45,815 bases of DNA. Source: Deltaproteobacteria bacterium (GTDB lineage Bacteria > Desulfobacterota > Desulfobaccia > Desulfobaccales > Desulfobaccaceae). The stretch is taken from the NCBI GenBank assembly GCA_019309545.1, contig JAFDGA010000015.1, forward strand, positions 1 to 45,815, given 5' to 3'. Positions 16,454 through 25,914 of this stretch are shown piece by piece. The position numbers and the translations under genes are program-made. Positions within the stretch are counted from its first letter, which is position 1. Each line of letters begins with the position of its first letter. The notes beneath the pieces are model-generated. The model was not told the DNA's origin. It worked only from the letters and a program-made list of their open reading frames with translations, and searched no databases.

Positions 16454-17937
16454 GAGGACCTCCTGATCTCGATTTGTTTTCGGCTCAGAGTCTGGTGATA
16501 AAGTTCTATGTAGGCCTTAGCCGAGCTTTCCCAGGAAAAATCCTGAGCCATGGCATTGTGCATCAATTTAGTCCACAAGGATTTATTCTGATAGGCCCGA
16601 AGGGCTTGTCGCAGAGCGGCCAGAAAGGCTTCCGGTTCATACTCCTTGAATCGGAAACCGGTTCCGGTCCCCTTGGTTGGATCAACTGGCTCAACAGTAT
16701 CCACCAGCCCGCCGGTAGCCCGAACCACCGGGATGGTGCCGTATTTCATGGAATAAATCTGATTCAGGCCGCAGGGTTCATAGCGAGAGGGCATAAGAAA
16801 CATATCCGCCCCGGCTTCGATCAGGTGGGCCAGAGCATTATCATAGGCGATTTTTACCCCTAATTTGCCAGGGTATTTCCGGGCCTCTTGGGTCAGGAGC
16901 TGATGATACTTTTCTTCTCCAGTGCCTAGGATGACCAGAGTGACTTCTTGGGCCATCAGTTGCGGCAGCACCTCGGCCACCAGGTCAAAGCCTTTCTGAT
17001 CGGCCAGGCGCGAGATCATGCCCAATAAGGGGGCCGCGGCCAGTTTGGCCTCCAGGCTAAATTTCTCCATCAGGGCCTTTTTGTTCTTTGCCTTGCCGGC
17101 CAGATTGCTGGGATCGTAATTGGCTACCAGCAAGGGATCGGTCGCCGGGTCCCAATCCCGGTAATCCACGCCATTTACAATGCCGGTCAGCACCTCGGCC
17201 CGGGATTGCAATACCCCTTCCAGCCCATAGCCGAACTCTGGGGTTTGAATCTCCTGACTATACTGGCGACTCACGGTAGTGATGGTATCCGCGTAAACAA
17301 TGCCGCCTTTTAAGAAATTGATGCGATCATAATATTCCAGGCCGTCCATGGAAAACAGCGACCAATTCAGGCCGAGCAAGGGGAACTTGGCGCGGTCGAA
17401 AAGCCCTTGATAGGCCAGGTTGTGAATGGTAAAGACCGAGGCACTGTCGGCTACCGGTTCCAGCCAGGACCAGTCAGTTTTCAGGTAAACCGGCACCAGA
17501 GCCGATTGCCAGTCATGGCAATGGATGATATCCGGCTTAAGATTCAACGCCAGGCAGATGGGCAACACACTGCGGGCCAGGAAGGTATAACGCTCTAAAT
17601 TATCGAAATAATCTCCCCGGGACGTGCCGTACAACTGGCTGCGTTCATAGAATTCATCCCTTTCCACAAAGTAAAAGGGCACTCCTCCCGAATCAGCGGT
17701 AAACAGGTTAAATTCCAACAGGTTCTGACCTAAAATGGCCTTGAGGTTTTCGGCCACCAGAGAAAGGGAATGCTTTCCCTGTTTAATCATGCCATAAAGT
17801 GGCATGACGACCTGCAACTTTAGCCCCTGGCGTTGCAGGGCTAAAGGTAAGGTGCCTGCAACATCGGCCAGGCCACCGGTTTTAGCAAACGGTACTGCTT
17901 CCGGGGTAACAAACAACACGGTCAATTCTTTGGTCAT
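16450..17937 (-). CDS. glgA: Glycogen synthase (GT5)
   Basis: 495 aa, normal length. It transfers glucose from ADP-glucose (or another NDP-glucose) to the growing alpha-1,4-glucan in the cytoplasm. The N-terminal [16 protein letters not shown] is the nucleotide-sugar binding motif. The C-terminal domain has [16 protein letters not shown] and the catalytic E-x7-E region in [23 protein letters not shown] lies upstream of the ATG at 17937. The stop overlaps the start of the DUF6485 gene. No other glycogen gene (glgB, glgC, glgP) is in the window. Confidence 0.96.
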   Translation of the reverse strand: MTKELTVLFVTPEAVPFAKTGGLADVAGTLPLALQRQGLKLQVVMPLYGMIKQGKHSLSLVAENLKAILGQNLLEFNLFTADSGGVPFYFVERDEFYERSQLYGTSRGDYFDNLERYTFLARSVLPICLALNLKPDIIHCHDWQSALVPVYLKTDWSWLEPVADSASVFTIHNLAYQGLFDRAKFPLLGLNWSLFSMDGLEYYDRINFLKGGIVYADTITTVSRQYSQEIQTPEFGYGLEGVLQSRAEVLTGIVNGVDYRDWDPATDPLLVANYDPSNLAGKAKNKKALMEKFSLEAKLAAAPLLGMISRLADQKGFDLVAEVLPQLMAQEVTLVILGTGEEKYHQLLTQEARKYPGKLGVKIAYDNALAHLIEAGADMFLMPSRYEPCGLNQIYSMKYGTIPVVRATGGLVDTVEPVDPTKGTGTGFRFKEYEPEAFLAALRQALRAYQNKSLWTKLMHNAMAQDFSWESSAKAYIELYHQTLSRKQIEIRRSS

Positions 17938-17979
17938 TTCACTTTTCTCCTAGAACTTGAAGCAGGATAACCCAATACT

Positions 17980-18801
17980 TTAAGAGTGATACTGATAAAC
18001 CAGGATGATGTCGGAGGCGATGAAGCCTTTTTCCCCTTCTACCAGAGTAAATTCAAATATGTGATCACGGCTGGGCAAATCCTCGGGATAAATACCCGCA
18101 GGCAGGTCCTTCTCCATGAAGAATACCGAAGAATAGGGAGAATCTCCCTGACGCGTATCGGTGACCCAGAGTTTACCCAGGCTATGCATAAAACGGAGAA
18201 AACCATAGGCCTTATCGGGAAGATACTTGGTGCACACCCCCCGGACCCGGCTTCCGGGCTCGCCCCAGCGGGGGCCGCCAGGCTGGGGCGGTTGGGTGGG
18301 CGACAGGCCGGGGATCAGGTAGCCCGAAACAAACAGGTCTGCTTCCCGGCGCAAGGTAGCGGAAACATTGGAAAAGGCAATCAACTCAACCCGACACCCT
18401 TTATTCTGGATCATAGTAACCACATTACAGAAATCACCGTCACCGGTAAGCAGATAGACAATATCCAATCGATCCGATTGGGAGATGATATCCAGGGCCA
18501 TATCCATATCCGCGTTGGCCTTGCCATAGGTCCGGCCGGATTCATCGGTGAACCAGCGGATCGGTTTTTCAATGACTTTAAACCCGAGGTCGCGCAGGGT
18601 GGAAATAAAATTGAGGGTGGCCTTGTAATTGGGATCTGAACTGGCCCGTTCCTCATCAATGGCGACGTAAGCATTGAGACGGACCACTTCGTCGCCGTTG
18701 CGGCTGGCAAATCTTCTAAGTACCTCATACCGCATACCATAGCCGCCATTGCGGACAATATTCATGGAATCTACATAAACTCCTACCTTATTGTTTGCCA
18801 T
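17980..18801 (-). CDS. NYN-domain protein (LabA/DUF88-like) with C-terminal small beta domain
   Basis: 273 aa. The N-terminal NYN/PIN-like domain (about 1-165) shows the acidic active-site blocks VYVDSMNI, KANADMDMALDI and LLTGDGDFCNVV, so it is probably a metal-dependent RNase. A Pro/Gly-rich linker near 170-190 joins a C-terminal domain of about 80 residues (YGFLRFMHSLGKLWVTD, VFFMEKDLP, IFEFTLVEGEKGFIASDIIL). The spacing of these blocks suggests a cold-shock-like RNA-binding fold; that part is inference. AGGAG precedes the ATG. It lies upstream of glgA with a 42-bp gap, possibly in the same transcript. Confidence 0.85.
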   Translation of the reverse strand: MANNKVGVYVDSMNIVRNGGYGMRYEVLRRFASRNGDEVVRLNAYVAIDEERASSDPNYKATLNFISTLRDLGFKVIEKPIRWFTDESGRTYGKANADMDMALDIISQSDRLDIVYLLTGDGDFCNVVTMIQNKGCRVELIAFSNVSATLRREADLFVSGYLIPGLSPTQPPQPGGPRWGEPGSRVRGVCTKYLPDKAYGFLRFMHSLGKLWVTDTRQGDSPYSSVFFMEKDLPAGIYPEDLPSRDHIFEFTLVEGEKGFIASDIILVYQYHS

Positions 18802-18977
18802 AAAATTTTAACTCCTGAACTTTCTAAATTAATCCTGAAACACCAGAGAGCGGTTTTGTCTAATCTGTCACTGTTTATCATCTCCAACAACTGACTGTCA
18901 AAATCTTTTTCCCGGGCTGGAAAGTAAATGCGGATGCCCTGAAAACCCTAAGGGAACTCTGGGAGTCACCAAAACCC

Positions 18978-19006
18978 TTGACAAAAATTGGACTCATTAT
19001 TAATTT
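18978..19006 (+). promoter_or_regulatory. Possible promoter upstream of hrcA
   Basis: A perfect TTGACA (18978-18983) is followed at 17 bp by TAATTT, a weak -10. The AT-rich tract continues to 19023. No CIRCE operator (TTAGCACTC-N9-GAGTGCTAA) is visible here or before grpE or dnaK, so the usual HrcA autoregulatory site is not evident. Confidence 0.35.
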
Positions 19007-19043
19007 TAATAGGATTATATATTTAGGACCTGGCGAACGCAAG

Positions 19044-20078
19044 ATGGGAACCCTGGGAGAAAGGGATACCGCAGTTCTAAATACTGTGATAACCCAATAT
19101 ATCAAGACCGGGGAGCCGGTCGGCTCTCGGACGGTGGCGAAAAAGTCGGGGCTGTTTCTCAGCCCGGCGACTATCCGTAACCTAATGGTTGATCTCGAGG
19201 AGCGTGGTTTATTGACCCAACCCCATACCTCGGCCGGTCGCATCCCCACTCCTTTGGGTTTTCGCTATTATGTAGATTATATTTTGCCCACCCAAGATCT
19301 GGGATTAGCCATTCGCCAACAGATCGCAAGTGGCTTTGTGCCCCCGGCTACCGAGACTCATGACTTGCTCCGCCAGACCTCGCGCATCTTATCGGTGGTC
19401 TCCGGACACCTGGCCATAGTACGGACGCCGCGGTTGGCCTCCACCAGGATCCGACATATTCAGTTCATTAACTTAGGCGGCAGAAATATCCTGGTGGTGT
19501 TGGTGTCGCACGAGGGCCTGGTGCTAAACCGGTTTATTGAAAGTGAGGATAAATTTAGCCAGGACCAACTGGACAAGTTCAGCCGCTATCTTAACAGCCT
19601 GTTGCAAAATTTGACTCTGCTTGAGGCCCGGAGTCGAGTGGTAGTCCAGATGAAGGAAGAAAAAACTCTTTTTGATACCATGCTTTCCCAGGCTTTAAGT
19701 CTGAGTCAGCAGGCTCTGCAAGATGAGGAGGGCGACGAGTTATATATCGAGGGCACCAGCCAGATTCTGGATTATCCGGAGTTTGCTAATATTGATAAAA
19801 TGCGGGCGCTGTTCAAAGCCTTTGAGGAGAAGCACCACTTAATCAAGCTTTTGGACCGGAGTCTGGAAGCTCAAGGAGTCCAGGTTTTTATCAGTCCCGG
19901 AGATAATTTCCCTGACATTGAGCTCAGTCTGGTGGCCTCTCCCTATCAACGCGCTCAATCCCCCGTAGGGTCCCTGGCTGTAGTGGGGCCGATGCGCATG
20001 GATTACGCCCGGGTAGTCCCGGTGGTTAAATATACTGCTTACCTGGTAAGTGACTTACTCGATAAATTGAAGTTGTAA
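19044..20078 (+). CDS. hrcA: Heat-inducible transcription repressor HrcA
   Basis: 344 aa from the ATG at 19044, the usual length. It represses heat-shock genes by binding CIRCE operators and is kept active by GroEL. The winged-helix N-terminus is typical (YIKTGEPVGSRTVAKKSGLFLSPATIRNLMVDLEERGLL, then TSAGRIPTPLGFRYYVD). The GAF-like C-terminal domain follows (IRHIQFINLGGRNILVVLVS; GSLAVVGPMRMDYARVVPVV). A longer frame begins at the TTG of the putative -35 box and is unlikely to be translated. It is followed by grpE and dnaK, a common order in this phylum. Confidence 0.96.
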   Translation: MGTLGERDTAVLNTVITQYIKTGEPVGSRTVAKKSGLFLSPATIRNLMVDLEERGLLTQPHTSAGRIPTPLGFRYYVDYILPTQDLGLAIRQQIASGFVPPATETHDLLRQTSRILSVVSGHLAIVRTPRLASTRIRHIQFINLGGRNILVVLVSHEGLVLNRFIESEDKFSQDQLDKFSRYLNSLLQNLTLLEARSRVVVQMKEEKTLFDTMLSQALSLSQQALQDEEGDELYIEGTSQILDYPEFANIDKMRALFKAFEEKHHLIKLLDRSLEAQGVQVFISPGDNFPDIELSLVASPYQRAQSPVGSLAVVGPMRMDYARVVPVVKYTAYLVSDLLDKLKL

Positions 20079-20220
20079 CCTCAAGGGACAAGGTCCAGCC
20101 AGCTCGGGGGGGCTCCAAATCTGATCTGGATATTTTGGCTGACAATAATTAAAGTTAATTTAGACGAAGGAAATGGTCCTCAGATAATCGTCTGGAAATA
20201 AGCTAAGGAGTATAGCAGGT

Positions 20221-20826
20221 ATGACTGAAACCAGGGATAATGGCTCCCAAACCAACGACGAACAGGTCGAAGCAGCAACCGCTGAAACCACTGAGGCTGG
20301 GGCAGAAGAAACAGAAGGAGTTGATCGGGAAACCATTCTCCGACAATTAGAGGAAAAGACCCAAGAGGCCCAGCAATATTATGAAAGAATGCTGCGGCTG
20401 GCCGCAGAAGTGGAAAATCTAAAAAAACGTCAGGAGCGGGAACGGACCGAATTGGTCCAGTTTGCCAATGAATCCTTGATTAGGGAGCTTTTGCCGGTAG
20501 TGGATAATCTGGAATTGGCATTGGAACATAGCCGCCAACAGGACGCCCCCCCTGCCATGGTGGAGGGTGTCGAAATGGTGTTGCGGGGATTTCTCCAAGC
20601 ACTGGCCAAGTTTGGCGTCTCCCAAATTAACGCCTTGGGAGAAAAATTTGATCCAGCCTATCACAATGCCGTAATGCAACAAGAAGATTCCGAGGCCGAG
20701 GATCAGACCATTATTCAAGAGCTCCAGAAGGGATATCTTTTGCAGAATAGGCTCCTGAGACCGACAATGGTGGTTGTGGCCCGCAATACTTCCGGGACTG
20801 CCACCCAAGCCAATGTTAACAAATAA
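20221..20826 (+). CDS. grpE: Nucleotide exchange factor GrpE
   Basis: 201 aa. It releases ADP from DnaK during the chaperone cycle. An acidic, low-complexity N-terminus (about 1-40) precedes a long coiled coil (EEKTQEAQQYYERMLRLAAEVENLKKRQERER). The beta-wing domain follows, with the family motif FDPAYHNAVMQQEDSEAEDQTIIQELQKGYLLQNRLLRP. AAGGAG lies upstream of the ATG. It is 142 bp after hrcA and 37 bp before dnaK. Confidence 0.97.
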   Translation: MTETRDNGSQTNDEQVEAATAETTEAGAEETEGVDRETILRQLEEKTQEAQQYYERMLRLAAEVENLKKRQERERTELVQFANESLIRELLPVVDNLELALEHSRQQDAPPAMVEGVEMVLRGFLQALAKFGVSQINALGEKFDPAYHNAVMQQEDSEAEDQTIIQELQKGYLLQNRLLRPTMVVVARNTSGTATQANVNK

Positions 20827-20863
20827 AAATAACTCTACTATTTTTGGGGAGGAAATATAACCT

Positions 20864-22762
20864 ATGGCTAAAGTAATTGGCATTGATTTAGGAACCACTA
20901 ACTCCTGTGTAGCAATTATGGAGGGGGGGGAGCCGAAAGTTATTCCTAATGTGGAGGGTAGCCGCACCACCCCCTCGGTGGTGGCCTTTACGGATAGCGG
21001 CGAACGTCTGGTCGGTCAGGTTGCCAAGCGGCAGGCGGTGACCAATCCGCAAAATACCGTATTTTCGGTCAAACGGTTGATCGGTCGGAAATTCAGTGAT
21101 CCCGAGGTCCAAAGGGACATCAAAATCTTGCCGTATAAGATCGTTCAGGCCGATAATGGTGATGCGCATGTGGAGATTCAGGGCAAACAGCATAGCCCGG
21201 CGGAAATCTCTTCCATGATCCTCGGCAAAATGAAACAAACCGCCGAAGAGTATCTGGGAGAAAAGGTTACCGATGCAGTGGTTACCGTCCCGGCTTACTT
21301 TAACGACTCGCAGCGTCAGGCCACTAAAGATGCCGGCCGCATCGCCGGACTCAATGTCCTCAGAATCATCAATGAGCCCACCGCGGCATCTCTGGCTTAT
21401 GGTCTGGACAAGAAAAAAGATGAGAAAATTGCCGTCTTTGACCTGGGCGGAGGAACCTTCGATATCTCCATCCTGGAGATCGGTGAAGGGGTTTTCGAAG
21501 TTAAATCGACCAACGGCAATACTCATCTGGGCGGGGATGATTTTGATCAGCGGGTCATCGAGTACCTCGCCGACGAATTCCGCAAGGACCAGGGCATTGA
21601 TTTGCGCCAGGACCGGATGGCTTTACAGCGCCTCAAGGAAGCCGCGGAAAAGGCCAAAATGGAACTCTCGACCTCCTTGGAGACCGAGATCAACTTACCG
21701 TTCATCACGGCGGACGCTTCTGGTCCCAAGCATATGGTGCTCAAACTGACCCGGGCCAAACTGGAGTCCCTGGTCGATGACCTGATCGAAAAGGTGGTCG
21801 AGCCTTGCCGGATTGCCCTTAAGGATGCCAACCTGTCGGCCCCGGACATTGATGAGATCATTCTGGTCGGGGGCATGACCCGCATGCCCAAGGTCCAACA
21901 AAAAGTCAAAGAGATCTTTGGCAAAGAACCTCATAAAGGCGTTAACCCCGATGAGGTTGTGGCCATCGGCGCCGCTATCCAGGGCGGGGTTCTGAAAGGG
22001 GAAGTCAAAGATGTGCTGTTGTTGGATGTCACACCTCTCTCCTTGGGCATTGAAACCCTGGGTGGAGTATTTACCAAGCTGATCGAGAAGAACACCACCA
22101 TTCCGACCAAACGCAGCCAGATCTTTTCGACCGCCGCCGACAACCAACCCGCGGTGAGCATCCATGTGCTCCAGGGAGAACGGGAGATGGCGGAAGATAA
22201 CAAGACCCTGGGCCGATTTGAGTTGGTGGGGATTCCTCCTGCGCCTCGGGGGGTGCCCCAGATCGAAGTGACCTTTGATATCGACGCCAACGGGATAGTC
22301 CATGTTTCGGCCAAAGATCTGGGTACTGGGAGGGAGCAGTCGATCAAAATCACCGCGTCCAGCGGTCTGACCGAGGAGGAGATCAAACGGCTGACTAAGG
22401 ATGCTGAACTTCATGCTGAGGAAGATAAACGCAAGCGACAGTTGGCCGAGGCCCGGAATCAGGCTGATTCTCTAATCTATACCACTGAAAAAAGCCTGAC
22501 GGAATTGGGTGATAAAGTGGACTCCGTCACCAAATCCGATATTACAGGTAAGATCGATCGCCTCAAACAGGCCATGGCCGGTACCGATATCGACGAAATC
22601 AAAAGGCTCAGCGATGAGCTGATGAAATCCTCTCACAAGTTGGCCGAACAGATCTATGCTCAAACCGCGGGCCCACGGGGAGAAGAGGCAGCCGGAGCTC
22701 AGGAAAAGCCCAAAGGCCCCGAAGAAGAAGTAGTGGAAGCCGAATTCGAGGAAGTTAAATAA
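20864..22762 (+). CDS. dnaK: Chaperone DnaK (Hsp70)
   Basis: 632 aa, full length. ATP-driven folding chaperone. The ATPase domain opens with [13 protein letters not shown] and contains the second phosphate motif [13 protein letters not shown] and the adenosine motif [13 protein letters not shown]. The substrate-binding domain carries [14 protein letters not shown]. The acidic C-terminal tail ends in [13 protein letters not shown], the usual EEVK-type terminus. GGGGAGGA precedes the ATG. A strong terminator follows at 22785-22813. No dnaJ is present in the window. Confidence 0.99.
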   Translation: MAKVIGIDLGTTNSCVAIMEGGEPKVIPNVEGSRTTPSVVAFTDSGERLVGQVAKRQAVTNPQNTVFSVKRLIGRKFSDPEVQRDIKILPYKIVQADNGDAHVEIQGKQHSPAEISSMILGKMKQTAEEYLGEKVTDAVVTVPAYFNDSQRQATKDAGRIAGLNVLRIINEPTAASLAYGLDKKKDEKIAVFDLGGGTFDISILEIGEGVFEVKSTNGNTHLGGDDFDQRVIEYLADEFRKDQGIDLRQDRMALQRLKEAAEKAKMELSTSLETEINLPFITADASGPKHMVLKLTRAKLESLVDDLIEKVVEPCRIALKDANLSAPDIDEIILVGGMTRMPKVQQKVKEIFGKEPHKGVNPDEVVAIGAAIQGGVLKGEVKDVLLLDVTPLSLGIETLGGVFTKLIEKNTTIPTKRSQIFSTAADNQPAVSIHVLQGEREMAEDNKTLGRFELVGIPPAPRGVPQIEVTFDIDANGIVHVSAKDLGTGREQSIKITASSGLTEEEIKRLTKDAELHAEEDKRKRQLAEARNQADSLIYTTEKSLTELGDKVDSVTKSDITGKIDRLKQAMAGTDIDEIKRLSDELMKSSHKLAEQIYAQTAGPRGEEAAGAQEKPKGPEEEVVEAEFEEVK

Positions 22763-22784
22763 CCTCGCCACCGCGATGATCAGG

Positions 22785-22813
22785 GTGGGGGGCTGATCGT
22801 CCCCCACTTTTTT
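22785..22813 (+). terminator. Intrinsic terminator after dnaK
   Basis: GTGGGGGG, seven-base loop, TCCCCCAC (one G-U pair), followed by TTTTTT. It ends the hrcA-grpE-dnaK transcript just before the next gene. Confidence 0.85.
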
Positions 22814-22838
22814 GTCTATCGTTTAGGATGCCAGCATT

Positions 22839-24689
22839 ATGTCCCTCCCTTATTCCCGCCTCCTGATGGGGGTGCTGCTCGGAGCGGTAATTCTTATTGC
22901 TGCTTGTATCCCGCCCGAATTACTGTCCAGACCGTTTCGCTCGGAGACTGCTGAAAGGCTTTATAAGGAAGCGGAAAGTTTGTATCAGGCCCATCGCTAC
23001 GCGGAAGCGCAAAACAGCTTTGAACAATACCTCCGCACTTATCCCCAAGGACAGCACCGCCGTCTGGTAATGCTTCGCACTGCTGAAATATCAGGCATAA
23101 GGGGAAATTGGTCAAAGGCTCGGAGCCGCTACGAAAAGCTATTAGAGAGCAGACCCGAGAGCCCTTTAGCCTGGCAAGCCCGCTATGGCATCGGCCAGTC
23201 ATATTTTAAACAGGGTCAATACCAACAGGCCCTCCAGGTATTGGAAGGATTGACTGCCTCAAATCTGAATCCTGAGCTCCGGTTCAAGACTAATGCCTTA
23301 CTCGCTGAATTGGCACTAAAAACCGGCAATGTTTCCCAGGCCTTTGTCCGCCTGCAACTGGCTAATCAAAACTTGGCCTTCGGTGATGTCGAATGGTTCC
23401 AGGATATCAAAACCAGATTAGTAGAACAGGCCCAACCCCCGGAACTGGTCCGTCTGGCGGAACTTTACAGCAATGAACCGCTGAGCGCGGCATTGCTGCT
23501 CCAACTGGTCCGATTGGAACTCCAGAAGGGACATCTGGAAACAGCCCGAGAATGGTTAAATACCTTAATGCAGCGATTTCCCAACAGCCCGGAAACGGCC
23601 ATGGCAGCCGAATGGCTGGGGCCGGAGTCAACTACCTTCATCGCTCCCCAGAACCCGGCGCTGGGCTGCTTGCTGCCGCTGACCGGCGATTACGAAGCGG
23701 TCGGCCGCCGGGTACGTCAGGGGATGGAACTGGCGGCGGACCAGACCAAAGTAGAACTGATCTTTGAGGATTGTCAAAATTCCCCTTCTCTGGCGGCTCA
23801 GGCGGTGGATGCCCTGAGTCAAAACCAAAGAATCCTGGCGGTGCTCGGTCCGCTAACCTCGGCGACCGCCAAAGCCGCGGCTCAAGCTGCTCAGCGACAG
23901 GGCCTGCCCATTGTCACCCTGACCCAAAAGGCAGACATTACCGCTATCGGCGACCTGGTATTTCGTGATTTTCTGACCAGTCGCATGCAGGTCAAGGCAT
24001 TGCTGACCTATATGGTGGTGCAGCGAGGGATCCGGCGTTATGCCATCCTCTACCCTGAATCTGCTTATGGCCAGACGTTCCGCCGCCTTTTTGATGAAGA
24101 AATTGTCAGCCAGGGCGGATTGTTGGTTTCCCAAGTCTCCTACCCGGAAGGGACCCAATATTTTTCCGGGGTTATTGCTACCCTGGCCGAGGCCTATCAG
24201 CCCAGTACCGGCAGTACCCCGGCATTTGAGGCGCTCTTTGTTCCGGATGAGCCGTCCGAAGTCGCGGCTCTGGCCTCACAACTGAAAAGCAGCCCGCTGG
24301 CCGGAATTCAATTACTGGGAACCAATCTGATTCATTCTTCCCACACTTTGCAAACAGCCGCGGCTTCCTTGGAGGGCATTTTATTTCCCGATGCTTTCTT
24401 CCCCCAAGATTCCAATCCGGAAGTTCAGGCTTTTGTCCAGGCCTTTCAGACCCGTTATCAACAAACACCTCAATACCTGGCTGCCCAAGGCTACAGTGCG
24501 GTCAAACTCTTAGCCGACCTGCTGCACCACCACCCCGGCCTGACCCGCCGAGACCTGGCCCAACGGCTGGGAGAATGGCAACCAGGGCCAGGGCTACCCT
24601 GGTTTCAGGGCTTTGATTTCCAACGGGAAGCGCAGTTGGACATTAAAATTCTGACCATTCGGGATGGTCAGTTTGAGCTGGTCCAATAA
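22839..24689 (+). CDS. Lipoprotein with TPR and type-1 periplasmic-binding domain (LpoA/LivK-like)
   Basis: 616 aa. The N-terminus is a lipoprotein signal (LLGAVILIAAC, lipidated Cys about 23). Residues 40-270 form tetratricopeptide-like helical repeats (AEAQNSFEQYLRTYPQG; YKQGQYQQALQVLEG-type units). The C-terminal 350 residues are a periplasmic-binding fold of the branched-chain amino-acid type (LGCLLPLTGDYEAVGRRVRQGMELA; AVLGPLTSATAKAAAQAAQRQGLPIVTLTQ). This domain order is that of LpoA, the outer-membrane activator of penicillin-binding protein 1A, and of related ABC-type substrate-binding lipoproteins. I favour an envelope regulator rather than a transporter, because no permease genes are nearby. 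Confidence 0.85.
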   Translation: MSLPYSRLLMGVLLGAVILIAACIPPELLSRPFRSETAERLYKEAESLYQAHRYAEAQNSFEQYLRTYPQGQHRRLVMLRTAEISGIRGNWSKARSRYEKLLESRPESPLAWQARYGIGQSYFKQGQYQQALQVLEGLTASNLNPELRFKTNALLAELALKTGNVSQAFVRLQLANQNLAFGDVEWFQDIKTRLVEQAQPPELVRLAELYSNEPLSAALLLQLVRLELQKGHLETAREWLNTLMQRFPNSPETAMAAEWLGPESTTFIAPQNPALGCLLPLTGDYEAVGRRVRQGMELAADQTKVELIFEDCQNSPSLAAQAVDALSQNQRILAVLGPLTSATAKAAAQAAQRQGLPIVTLTQKADITAIGDLVFRDFLTSRMQVKALLTYMVVQRGIRRYAILYPESAYGQTFRRLFDEEIVSQGGLLVSQVSYPEGTQYFSGVIATLAEAYQPSTGSTPAFEALFVPDEPSEVAALASQLKSSPLAGIQLLGTNLIHSSHTLQTAAASLEGILFPDAFFPQDSNPEVQAFVQAFQTRYQQTPQYLAAQGYSAVKLLADLLHHHPGLTRRDLAQRLGEWQPGPGLPWFQGFDFQREAQLDIKILTIRDGQFELVQ

Positions 24690-24719
24690 TTTTTTGTCCA
24701 AATGGTTTGAGGTATAATA

Positions 24720-25685
24720 ATGAACGGCATGATTACCCAGGTGCCAGGTTTTCAGGTAGGCCATGTCAGTGATTTCAAAAGTCTGACCGGCTGCACGGTG
24801 ATTCTCTGTCCGCCGGGTACCATCGGCAGTGTGGATGTGCGCGGCTCGGCTACCGGGACCCGGCAATTGGACGCCCTTACCAATTATCACATTGTCAACG
24901 ACGTGCAAGCAGTGCTGCTGACCGGAGGCAGCTCTTTCGGACTGGATGCCGCCGGTGGGGTCATGGAATACCTGGAAGAGCACGGCCGGGGTTTTGATGT
25001 GACCATCACTCGGGTCCCGACCGTGCCCACTGCGGTCATCTTTGACCTCTCCCTGGGGGATTGCCGGGTCCGGCCGGACCGAACTATGGGCTACAATGCC
25101 TGTTTGCAGGCCCGGAGCGATATGGTCAGCGAGGGCAGCGTCGGGGCCGGAACCGGGGCCACGGTAGGCAAACTCTTCGGCCTCCCTCAGGCTACCAAAG
25201 GCGGGCTGGGAACTACCTGTCTTGCCGGTCCGGAGGGCCTATTGGTAGGCGCGTTGGTGGCAGTCAACGCCTTTGGCGACGTGCTGGATTATCATACCGG
25301 CAAGATCATCGCCGGGGCGCGCTCATCTCCACAGAGCAAAGAATTCGTGGGAATGGCGCAAATGATCCGCCAGGGGGTGGTACGGCAAAATTTTGGGGAG
25401 CCTAACACCACTCTGGGAGTGATTGCCACCAATGCCCGTTTGACCCGCGAACAGGCCCACAAAATAGCCCAGATGGGTCACAATGGCCTGGCCCGGGCCA
25501 TATCTCCGATCCATACCCTGTTTGACGGCGATATCGTTTTTGCGCTTTCCAACCCCCAGATAGAAGCAGACCTCCACGTAGTGGGTTTGCTGGGAGAAGA
25601 AGCCCTACGCCTGGCCATTGACCGAGCCATCAAGTCGGCCCACGGCCTGGGAGTCTTGCCTGCTTACCAGGATTTAACGAGGTAG
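24720..25685 (+). CDS. P1-family peptidase (DmpA/BapA type, S58)
   Basis: 321 aa, N-terminal-nucleophile hydrolase of the DmpA/ornithine-acetyltransferase fold. Such proteins cut themselves and then act as aminopeptidases on small or beta-amino-acid peptides. Glycine-rich conserved blocks are seen: LLTGGSSFGLDAAGGVMEYLEE, EGSVGAGTGATVGK and GALVAVNAFGDV. The autocleavage site is Asn229-Thr230 in PNTTLGVIATNA, with Thr230 as the presumed nucleophile. There is no signal peptide, so it is cytoplasmic. GAGG lies seven bases before the ATG. It follows the lipoprotein gene by 30 bp and may share its transcript. Confidence 0.93.
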   Translation: MNGMITQVPGFQVGHVSDFKSLTGCTVILCPPGTIGSVDVRGSATGTRQLDALTNYHIVNDVQAVLLTGGSSFGLDAAGGVMEYLEEHGRGFDVTITRVPTVPTAVIFDLSLGDCRVRPDRTMGYNACLQARSDMVSEGSVGAGTGATVGKLFGLPQATKGGLGTTCLAGPEGLLVGALVAVNAFGDVLDYHTGKIIAGARSSPQSKEFVGMAQMIRQGVVRQNFGEPNTTLGVIATNARLTREQAHKIAQMGHNGLARAISPIHTLFDGDIVFALSNPQIEADLHVVGLLGEEALRLAIDRAIKSAHGLGVLPAYQDLTR

Positions 25686-25881
25686 CCGACATCTCACTAA
25701 GGATAAGTACTGTTTTCCAGCCTCTTAGAGAGCCTAACCCAGACTCCCTAAGAAAAATTGATCAAGGTAAGAGCGGGATATCCCACCCGAGTCAACGACT
25801 GGTACCTGGGCAACTGCTCGCCACCAGGAGGACCCATCAACTAACCCTCCTACCCCCTAGTCCGCCTGACTACTACTTGAG

Positions 25882-25903
25882 AGGGCATGAAAAATCATGC
25901 CCT
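25882..25903. repeat. 9-bp hairpin between convergent genes
   Basis: AGGGCATGA, loop AAAA, TCATGCCCT. It lies between the convergent P1-peptidase and MetA-type barrel genes. There is no T tract on either side, so a terminator role is only possible, not shown. Confidence 0.5.
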
Positions 25904-25914
25904 ACTCGGTAATT

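Noticed and set aside
17986-18639. 217-codon plus-strand frame opposite the NYN gene
   Set aside because: It is fully antisense to a gene with clear active-site motifs, has no homology that I recognise, and uses unusual codons.
18802-19043. CIRCE operator before hrcA
   Set aside because: I looked for TTAGCACTC with an inverted copy here and before grpE and dnaK, and found none.
20888-22414. Long minus-strand frames opposite dnaK (212 and 239 codons)
   Set aside because: They lie entirely within dnaK, have no ribosome site or recognisable domain, and reflect codon bias of the real gene.
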